A stretch of DNA of 64,000 nucleotides. Origin: Asterias rubens (Eukaryota > Echinodermata > Asteroidea > Forcipulatida > Asteriidae). The stretch covers positions 16,739,343 to 16,803,342 of the forward strand of contig NC_047063.1 in NCBI RefSeq assembly GCF_902459465.1, written 5' to 3'. The translations under genes were made by a program, and so were the position numbers. Every line of letters starts with the position of its first letter. Positions within the stretch are counted from its first letter, which is position 1. Below are positions 57,301 through 64,000 of this stretch, in pieces. Under the pieces are notes generated by a model. It did not search any database, had not been told where the DNA came from, and was given only the letters and a program-made list of their open reading frames with translations.

Positions 57301-60300
57301 AAATATTCACGACGTCGCAAAAGTATTCGCGACTTGTCGTGAAAAAATTCACGACGTCGCAAAAATATTCGCGACTTGTCGTAAATAAATTCACGACGTC
57401 GCAAAAATATTCACGACGTCGCAAAAATATTCACGACGTCGCGAAAAACATTCACGACTGGCTGTGTCCCTTCAGGGCCACCATAGAGTCGACATGTAAT
57501 TGGTGAAATTTGTTTAAAAGTCTGGGGTTTTTTCTCTCTACGCAGGAACATCGTCAATCTTACGATAAAAATGACATCCGGGACATTACTGATATGTACT
57601 TCACCGAGGCTGACAATTTGAAAGACATTGGCCCACATGGGAAGAATGCCTTCAGTGACAGAGCTCTTGGTCGCAGTATCTTGGATTTATTTATAGCAGG
57701 TACAGACACCACTTCTAACACAATGAGTTGGTTGCTGTTGTACATGGCCATCAACAGCGATGTACAGAAGATGGTAAGACAGTTTGAATCTCATTCACGG
57801 GGGGGGGGTGAAAAAAGGGACACGTTGCCTTGGATCGGGCGAGTTGCTCTATCAAAAAAGCGCCTGAAACCGTTATGAAATACATGGTTATAGAAAGATG
57901 TTTTAAAGGTAGATGATAATAATTTACCATACAAATCTGCTTCGAAATTGCGTGGTTGCCCTTTAACTTTGCAAACTAACACGGTCTGCCATTTTATGAA
58001 GTCAAAAATGTGTCTCCACAGATTAGAGTGCCATGTTGGTTCACGACTTATACGGAAAACCGTGCAATTTCGAGGCATAATAATTTCATAACAAACGTAT
58101 TCAAACGCTTTTCATCGACCAACTCGCCCGATCCGAGGCAACGTGTCTCTCTAACGGTAGGGTCATAACCTTGTTTTGCCAAATGCTAACTTGTAGACAA
58201 ACGTATACAGGAAGATGCTTTAAAAGTCACAGGTAAAAGTTTTAGATGAATACAGTGTCTGACTGGGAAATAATTGTTCGCAAGAATTTATAATCCATCC
58301 ACGTCTAGCGAAGTGCCCGGACACGAATTTTCAGAAGTCTGAGAAGTGTTCACCATAATTTCGAATCCATCCACGTCTAGCAAGGTGAGAGGGGTACCAG
58401 CCGCATCTCTGGCCGCAACACTCGCACACGGACACCAACTTTCAGAAATCTGAGAAACGACTCGTGCATGAGTCGTTTCAAATATGACTGGTTTGACTCT
58501 ATGTTTTGGGGTGTAGAGTTATCCAAACCATGCTCGTTCGACTGGATTCAGTTCTGAAAAGATTTGTACTATCAATTGCTGCATTGCCCCTGGCAAATAA
58601 GTCCACACGATTATCAATCAATTTATGATTTACTTACTATTCTCTAATCCTAGCCTATAGCTTAGAAAAACAAAAGTTGATAGACAAACAAAGTTGACTG
58701 CGCTTTCCGATTACTCCTCTTCACAATTCATCTACTTATTCCGAAACAATCACTTTTATTCCTAAATTATTTAGGTTCAGTCTGAGATTGATGACGTCAT
58801 AGGAGGGAGCCGCCAGCCATCAATGGCCGACAGTCCTAACATGCCGTACACGAACGCTGCCATCATGGAGACACTACGCATGCGTCCAGTGGTGCCTTTA
58901 GCTGTTCCTCATCAGACGAAGAATGACACCACACTGGGTGTATACAAGATCCCCAAAGAAACACGTAAGATGTGCCCATTTTATTTTATTTTATTTTATT
59001 TTATTTTATTCAATACAATTTCAAACAGCATAAGTGCCAATTGAAGAATGGTTAACATTTATTTTATTTAAAAAAAATTAAAATAAAATATTAAAAAGAA
59101 CACACATATAATTGGTACAAGGCAAAAAGACAAATTAAAACTGGACAAACAAATAAGAAAACTGAACCAGACTAGATCAGACTAGGATGACTAGATAGAT
59201 GGTGGGGCGGGCTGAAATACAAGATTAATTTGAATTTGAAGGCGGCAGTCATTGGGTAACATGAAATAATTGAGGGAATGAACTGGACATTAGTTTTCCA
59301 AATATGCGGACCATTTCAAATGTGACGTCATCTTGACGGTTTTGAACACAGTGGCACTTTACATCACTTTAATGAGAGGTTACATACTGATATTTTCCCC
59401 ACTTGCATAAGCACTCAAATTTATCAGAAAAGGGGAATATCGCAGAATACAAATCATTCTGCGAGCTGTACGTACTGTGTGCTGCAATTTTAACATGTCT
59501 CAATAAGACTGCATTTTATTTGGTTTAGGCGTTTTAGTCAATATCTGGGCAGTACATCATGACCCTGCTCTGTGGACAGATCCAGAGAAATACAACCCAG
59601 ACCGGTTCCTCTCTGCTGATGGCAAGAGTGTCGTTCAGCATGAATCGTTCATCCCATTTGGAACAGGTAATAAAATACCAGGTGTTTTAATAATCCCTTT
59701 TTCTTTTAAGCAATAATCAAGTTGCCCCTAGACCTTTTCGCAAATACCATTCGCAAGCGCAGACTGTTGAATGAGGTGCATTGTGAGATAGATATGGATC
59801 AAATTTGATCACCAGCTAGACCACAATGCACCTAATTCCAAGCTCTATGATTACGCCCCAGTATTTGCGAAATGTCTCTGCTTGTGGTTATGTGTAGCGC
59901 CCTCTCTCGGGATAATGTTTCATCTTTCTCACGAGCGAAAGTGAATACCCGACCCTTCCCGTGTTTATAATTACTCAGTGTTTGTACATTTTATTGAGTA
60001 CATATACATTATATGTCATTAAGCAAAAGTGGTTCCAATACCTTTCATTTTGTATTTTGTTTTACATTTCCGGCTGGTATTTGTCTTCTTCTTCATCTTC
60101 ATATTCTTTTCAAAGTTACTTTAATTTGTTTGTTAATCTTCATCAGGTCGCCGTGTCTGTTTGGGGGAGAATCTTGCCAAATCCGAACTGTTCTTACTGT
60201 TAGCCAACATGCTCCAGCAGTTCAATTGGACAGTCCCAGATGGTAAACCGATCCCCAAACCAGAGGGAAGCAAGGGAATTATACTAAGCCCTGGTCCATA

Positions 60301-60328
60301 TGATCTCTGTGCCACAAGGCGTTCTTAG
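51320..60328 (+). CDS. Cytochrome P450, CYP2-clan (gene D), exons 2-6; exon 1 not found
   Basis: Exons: 51320-51726, 57546-57773, 58775-58964, 59529-59666, 60147-60328 (stop TAG). 1145 nt, 380 codons plus stop, all open, phases as in the paralogues. WKARRRF in exon 2; I-helix AGTDTTSN in exon 3, which is 12-15 nt shorter than in A and C; canonical ETLR in exon 4; NPDRF in exon 5; [11 protein letters not shown] over the 5/6 joint; C-terminus CATRRS. Exon 2 expects a phase-1 exon 1 carrying anchor and PPGP hinge, but nothing like it is visible from 48379 to 51320. Options: exon 1 deleted by the tandem rearrangement, too diverged, or missing from the assembly; C3 exon 1 could splice here in the right phase. 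Intron 2 is 5.8 kb of nested transposons ending 48 bp before exon 3, but its pyrimidine tract and CAG acceptor survive. Diverged from the A and C copies. Confidence 0.82.
51795..52172. mobile_element. family K1 MITE in D intron 2
   Basis: AAAGGCAGTGGACACTATTG at the left, CAATAGTGTCCAGTGTCTTTAA-type end at the right. The left TTAA has become GTAA. Confidence 0.75.
52700..53030 (+). repeat. ~128-bp minisatellite, about 2.6 units
   Basis: 'ttttcattggtaa' recurs at 52702, 52831 and 52955, each followed by 'ggttcattgc..gagataccagg'. Small ORFs here on both strands are products of the repeat. Confidence 0.7.
53589..53757. repeat. left subterminal palindrome array
   Basis: About seven units alternating 'ttgcgacgtcgcgaa', 'ttcgcgacaagtcgcaa', 'ttcacgacgtcgtgaa' and 'ttgcgactagtcgtgaa'. 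Confidence 0.8.
54218..54258. repeat. perfect 41-bp palindrome
   Basis: TTGATGATTTAATCATGACC, a single central G, then the exact mirror. Confidence 0.8.
54535..54746 (+). repeat. copy of C intron-1 repeat plus solo fold-back end
   Basis: 54535-54665 resembles C1 21897-22010 ('cattcataaatacctca', 'tataaccggttgt'). 54706-54746 ends 'catcttgcaccaagacta', matching the right terminus of the fold-back at 9814-10059. Confidence 0.5.
55105..55142 (+). repeat. (GT)n microsatellite
   Basis: 'gtgtgtgtgggtgtgtgtgt' run. Confidence 0.7.
55775..56040 (+). repeat. SINE body fragment
   Basis: 'gtgtcctcaagcaagacact' and 'ttaccataatttgctcc' then 'aaagtgtataaatggg', ending 'gacttgagcgctatatt'. Same body type as 1-190. 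The tRNA head is absent. Confidence 0.5.
56062..56980 (-). CDS. possible two-exon small ORF inside the 3.9 kb element
   Basis: Minus strand: ATG 56980 to 56887 (31 codons + 1 nt, beginning [16 protein letters not shown]), ideal donor G|GTAAGT; a TAG acceptor before 56171 continues in phase to TGA at 56062 ([20 protein letters not shown]..). Together 67 residues. I do not recognise the product. Amino-acid usage looks protein-like rather than random. It could be a captured host-gene fragment or part of a transposon gene. The chance of coincidence is real. Confidence 0.25.
57113..57460. repeat. right subterminal palindrome array
   Basis: About 16 units of ~20-22 bp, e.g. 'attcacgacgtcgcaaaaat' and 'attcgcgacttgtcgtgaa'. 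The core switches between 8-bp (CGACGTCG) and 10-bp (CGAC-WW-GTCG) palindromes. Confidence 0.85.
58976..59011 (+). repeat. (ATTTT)n microsatellite in D intron 4
   Basis: About six to seven ATTTT units beginning 15 bp after the exon 4 donor. Confidence 0.8.
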
Positions 60329-61000
60329 CTCGCGAAGCCTTCAGAGAAATACTTATAAGGAAATGCGTGACAATGCACTATATGTCTTCTGTTGAGCTGA
60401 TGTTCTATTCAAGTGTCATTGTCAATTTGAACATGAGAAATGAATTCCAAAGTAGAGATATTGATCTGTTTCCGATTATATTATTCAATGGATACTTGTG
60501 TTAACGATTTCTTTGTAATGGGCTGTACTAAACAATGGTGTTGGTGGGTACCAGGGTAATTATCCTGACAACTTTGTCATTATGAGTATAGTATTATTAT
60601 TACTATAAAGTGTTAATAGGTGTTAAATTTATTACCATAAATGACCAATATGAACTCTGTGCCACAAGGCGTTCTTAGCTCGCGAAGCCTTCAGAGAAAT
60701 ACTTATAAGGAAATGCGTGACAATGCACTATATGTCTTCTGTTGAGCTGATGTTCTATTCAAGTGTCATTGTCAATTTGAACATTAGAAATGAATTCCAA
60801 AGTAGAGATATTGATCTGTTTCCGATTATATTATTCAATGGATACTTGTGTTAACGATTTCTTTGTAATGGGTTGTACTAAACAATGGTGTTGGTGGGTA
60901 CCAGGGTAATTATCCTGACAACTTTGTCATTATGAATATAGTATTATTATTACTATAAAGTGTTAATAGGTGTTAATAGGTGTTAATTTGCATCGGGGAT
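60301..61000 (+). repeat. 350-bp tandem duplication covering the last codons and 3' flank of D
   Basis: 60301-60650 and 60651-~60990 are nearly identical, offset 350. The second copy repeats 'ctctgtgccacaaggcgttc' then TTAG, so the final seven or so codons and the stop exist twice. Confidence 0.9.
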
Positions 61001-61090
61001 AATGATTATTTATTACGGTTTTAACCTTCTCACACCGATGTGTGTTAGCGCTGCATACTCGACTATCACCCAAGTTCTGTGAAAGACAAA
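60978..61090 (+). repeat. family S repeat fragment
   Basis: 'gttaatttgcatcggggata' and 'acaccgatgtgtgttagcgc' then 'caagttctgtgaaag', as in the C3 SINE. Confidence 0.6.
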
Positions 61091-61106
61091 TCACAGGTAA
61101 ACTTCT

Positions 61107-61210
61107 TCAATTCAATTCAATTGTTTATTGTCACACATATAAATACATATACTGTACAGTGAAATTCACTTCGGCTTGCGAGTCTAAAATTACAAAAATT
61201 ACAAAAAAAA
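61107..61210 (+). repeat. interspersed repeat tail
   Basis: 'caattgtttattgtcacaca' then 'gtgaaattcacttcggcttg' and an A-rich end. Looks like a retroelement tail; weak. Confidence 0.3.
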
Positions 61211-63249
61211 TAATGAACAATGCGCCCATTATGCAGAGAGACAATAACAGTCTTGCAGTGAAACTTAAGATAGTTTATAAGTGAACATAATCACTGTAGC
61301 AAATTGTATACGCCTAAATGAAACATGTAAAGAAGATTCTGGAAAGTTTTGCGGTAGCACGTGTGTGCGGCCCCATAATGTAGCCCGAGCCCTAAATGTA
61401 GCCTGACCACACGTGTAATAAGTATCTCTAAATAAGTTGGGGTTGTTCTGAAAAGAACCGTTGGTTTCAACTTTAACCTTAAAGAAGGTTTCTTAATTTT
61501 TGAACCCGAAACACCGGGGTTAACCAATCTGTCTAGCTGTATATTTAATTTATGAGCAGTACCAATCAGTGTACATGCACCTAACGGATTTAAGCCTCAT
61601 CTTAAAGAGAAAGCAATGATTATGGTATAATTAATAATTTTTTGTGTGGGGGTGTGGTTTCAGGAGTTAATTATGACAATAATACAAGCATTTGTAAAAA
61701 AAGCGCATTTTGTTCAAATGGTTGCAATGCGATGACCGGTAGTAAAGTCCATAGAGGTACATCGTATACCGAAACTTTAAAAAATAATCTAGACTTGAGT
61801 TGACGTTTGAAAAGATAAACGCATTTGCAAGGTAGCGAGTTTAAGCAGGCTTTGTCACCTGCTCGTTGGAATGTGCGATGCATTGTCAATAACGTTTCAC
61901 AAGCAGTGACCACGTACCTACAGCAGGATGGGCTTGATGAAATTTGTTGTGCATTTCTATGTGTGTTCGGAAGTTTGGATTCAGTTGAACGTGCTTGGTT
62001 ATTAAAACAAAACCAAATTATAACAATAGCTTCATTTAATTTGTTCTCCCACTATAAATACCAAATAATAGAGGCACAGAATCGTAGGGGTGTTAAAGGT
62101 AGCGAGTTCCAGCACCTGGGTCCAGAGCTATTGCGAAGGCCTTGTCGCCCAAAAGCGTGTTAATTCTTAATCTGAAGTTTTCGGCGTAAATTGGTCTAAA
62201 CTTTTAGGCTTGTTTTAGCACCGCGCCAAATCACAATCTTGTTGAGTGGAATTTCGGCGCAACAATAATTGCCGTTGTAAATTAGGTTTATGACGTCTGA
62301 TTGCAATTGGTGGCTAGTGGCTACAGTTGTGGCTTGATCGTCACGTGATCAAGCCTGCGAGGAAAGGGTGTCCATAGTATACAATTACTCTAAGCCACAG
62401 TCACAACCGTAGCTGAAGCCGAAGCCACCAAGGTCTGTACTGTAACAAGGGAAATAACATAACATTGAAACCAATGGTAATAATTATATCCAAGTTACAA
62501 CATACCACTGGTAATAACCGATTACCACCTGATAAATATACACAGACACAAAAATTTGTTGTTGTAGTGAACTCTGCCAAGAGTTAATCTATTCCGTACT
62601 CTGAATTCCGTGGTAAAACGCCAATTCATAATAATATAAGGGATTTCCCTTTATTTAATTCCATCCAGTGATATCCACTCATAAAGAAGTATACCAGTTC
62701 CAATTATAAATAAACTTTGCAGCCAATTCGCAAAGGTTCCCAATTCCTCACTTTGCGAACGGTAAATTTCCAATCCGCAAAGGTTCCCACTTCTCGGCGA
62801 TTTGCCAAAGAAGGAACCAGACCAATTACAATTATTATAATTATAAATGCACTCATTGACTGGAGAAAACTCCGGGTCAATGAGGTTCCCACTTCCAGCG
62901 AGTTGCCAATAAGGTACCAAGCTTGCCCTTCACTTGATCTCAAAGTAATGTTGCCATGGCGAGGCAATGATAGCTAGCTTGGTATCAGCTGCTAAACAAA
63001 CTAATATCCATACTGTAAAGATGTTACGTCAATAGTGTTATCACTGTACGTTGCATCACTCTTGCCATGTCACGCCTAAAAATAATCACATCATGCCAAG
63101 TGTGGTGATGGGTACTTCTTCATCAGTGCACTTTGAGGACACCGTGGACGTCGACCGTCTCTGATTTTCGGCAACACAGGTAATGAAGTGTTTGGTTTAT
63201 TTCGTATTGTAAACGTTTCGACCCAATACATGTAGCTATTGTAGACTAA
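61211..63249. other. non-coding spacer right of D
   Basis: No convincing exon on either strand. 62331-62355 is an inverted repeat GGCTTGATC..GATCAAGCC. 62725-62900 has repeated 'cgcaaaggttcccacttc'-type words in both orientations. Confidence 0.4.
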
Positions 63250-63610
63250 TTAAAGGCACTTGGCAATATTGGTAATTAATTACTCGGCACAATTAGTATA
63301 AAAACGTCTTGGTATCGAGTAATGGAGAGCTGTCGATAACAAAAAACATTATGAGAAACGGCTCCCATCTGAAGTAACGTAGTTGTTGAGAAAGAGGTAA
63401 CTTTTCACTCAAATAGTAAAATACTTCGGCTGGGCTCTTTTTTTGCATCAGACAGCCAAACAATATGTGCAACAAGGGTGTTTATTCTCTTGCAAGTTCG
63501 ATGACCAATTGAGCCCCAAATGTTCAAAGGTTTGTTATGTTATGCGTATGTTAGGATTCCCAAAATGAGAATATACCGGTCTTTGGCAATTACGTGTCCA
63601 GTGCCTTTTA
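63250..63610. mobile_element. old family K1 MITE
   Basis: TTAAAGGCACTTGGCAATATTG at the left end (diverged) and 'acgtgtccagtgccttttac' at the right. Interior 'gagaaacggctccc' conserved. Confidence 0.65.
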
Positions 63611-64000
63611 CAAAACAGTGTTTTGTTATACGTTTACTGAAATTGAAAAGTCACATGCTCTTAAAGTGATCCATGTAGGCCTACTGTCACTTTCCAGGTT
63701 GCATCATCAATTTGGGTTTGCTTCCCGGCTACATCGCAGTTACAGGTTGAACGGCTTCTGACTAGCATGTCCGGGAAAACAAAACTGACAAAATACTCAG
63801 TTGATTCGAATCCCACTCTTTAGTCAATTCTTTGTTCACCCCCCCCCCCCCCAAAAAAAAAAATCCCTTTAGTTTTAACTGTACTGCCGTCAAAGTTTGT
63901 GTCCTTTTAAGAAGCTTAGATTTTGATTGGCAAGTTTTTTGTTTGCCTTGCCCTTTGCATTGCCACATTATTTGTCTTGTCTTTCTTTTTTGTCTGTTTT
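63611..64000. other. non-coding end of window
   Basis: A C14/A9 homopolymer pair at about 63839-63862. No gene seen. Confidence 0.4.

Larger units (their letters stand above)
53555..57491. mobile_element. 3.9 kb TIR element with palindromic subterminal arrays
   Basis: Element 53561-57485. Termini TATGGTGGCCCTGAAGGGAC and its mirror, then ACAGCCAGTCGTGAAT. The 6-bp word GAGTCG flanks both sides (53555-53560, 57486-57491). Subterminal arrays (53589-53757, 57113-57460) consist of ~20-bp units with CGACGTCG, CGACTAGTCG, CGACTTGTCG or CGACAAGTCG cores. No transposase domain is seen; the centre has unrelated sequence and a possible small spliced ORF. Superfamily unclear (6-bp duplication). Confidence 0.85.
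52273..57498. mobile_element. pogo/Tigger-like TIR element split by a later insertion
   Basis: Left end CAGTCGGCTCCCGTTATAAC at 52275 after TA. The right end lies beyond the nested 3.9 kb element: joining 53560 to 57492 gives a terminus whose mirror reads CATGTCGACTCCCGTTATTA, followed by TA (57497-57498). Words 'cctcgtataatc', 'aacctcgtaac' and 'gagctcgtaataacgg' repeat near the right end. CAG termini, TA target and 'cgttataacgag' TIRs suit pogo/Tigger. About 1.29 kb without the insertion; no transposase ORF. Confidence 0.7.

Noticed and set aside
57113-57460. CRISPR array
   Set aside because: Regular ~20-bp palindromic units in inverted arrangement at both ends of a TIR element; no unique spacers, and the DNA is eukaryotic.

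Overview
This is animal nuclear DNA: split genes with GT/AG introns, vertebrate-style protein families and very dense non-autonomous transposons. The repeats (TTAA-flanked MITEs, tRNA-headed SINEs, fold-back elements) look to me like those of an echinoderm, possibly a sea star. That is recognition, not a search result. The main content is a tandem cluster of CYP2-clan cytochrome P450 genes (microsomal haem monooxygenases). All copies share one six-exon plan with intron phases 1-0-0-1-1. LAYOUT: 246-744 (-) is the first coding exon of an SLC27A-type fatty acid transporter/very-long-chain acyl-CoA synthetase whose remainder lies left of the window. P450 'A1' (+, 1724-4503) is intact at 498 codons. 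P450 'B' (-, 6733-12304) is complete in exons but has a 1-nt frameshift in exon 2. 'A0' (15250-15436) is a severed exon 1. 'A2' (+, 16388-19173) is nearly identical to A1, but its exon 1 carries a frameshift exactly where C-type sequence changes to A-type sequence. 'C1' (+, 21187-26525) and 'C2' (+, 30803-38510) are intact at 503 codons. 'C3' (+, 42835-48378) has a nonsense codon in exon 2 and a SINE between TATA box and start codon. 'D' (+, 51320-60328) is diverged and has exons 2-6 but no recognisable exon 1 in the window. C1, C2 and C3 sit on near-identical tandem units of about 9.6 kb (C2 plus a 2.3 kb transposon), so duplication is recent. FUNCTION: the encoded proteins have an N-terminal membrane anchor, a PPGP hinge, WKxRRRF helix C, an AGTDTT I-helix, ExxR, a PxRF-like segment and the FGTGRRxCxGE haem loop. 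They are expected to be ER-bound monooxygenases using NADPH-P450 reductase; substrates cannot be read from the sequence. Apparently live copies are A1, C1, C2 and perhaps D; degraded ones are B, A0, A2 and C3. REPEATS: introns and spacers hold several TIR/fold-back families. The most striking are a 3.9 kb TIR element (53561-57485) with subterminal arrays of CGAC(N)GTCG palindromes, nested inside a pogo/Tigger-like element; a 2.29 kb element in C2 intron 1 with long TIRs and a 9-bp target duplication; and a 246-bp almost perfect fold-back in gene B, also with a 9-bp target duplication and similar termini. Degraded THAP-domain remnants lie behind C1 and C2.
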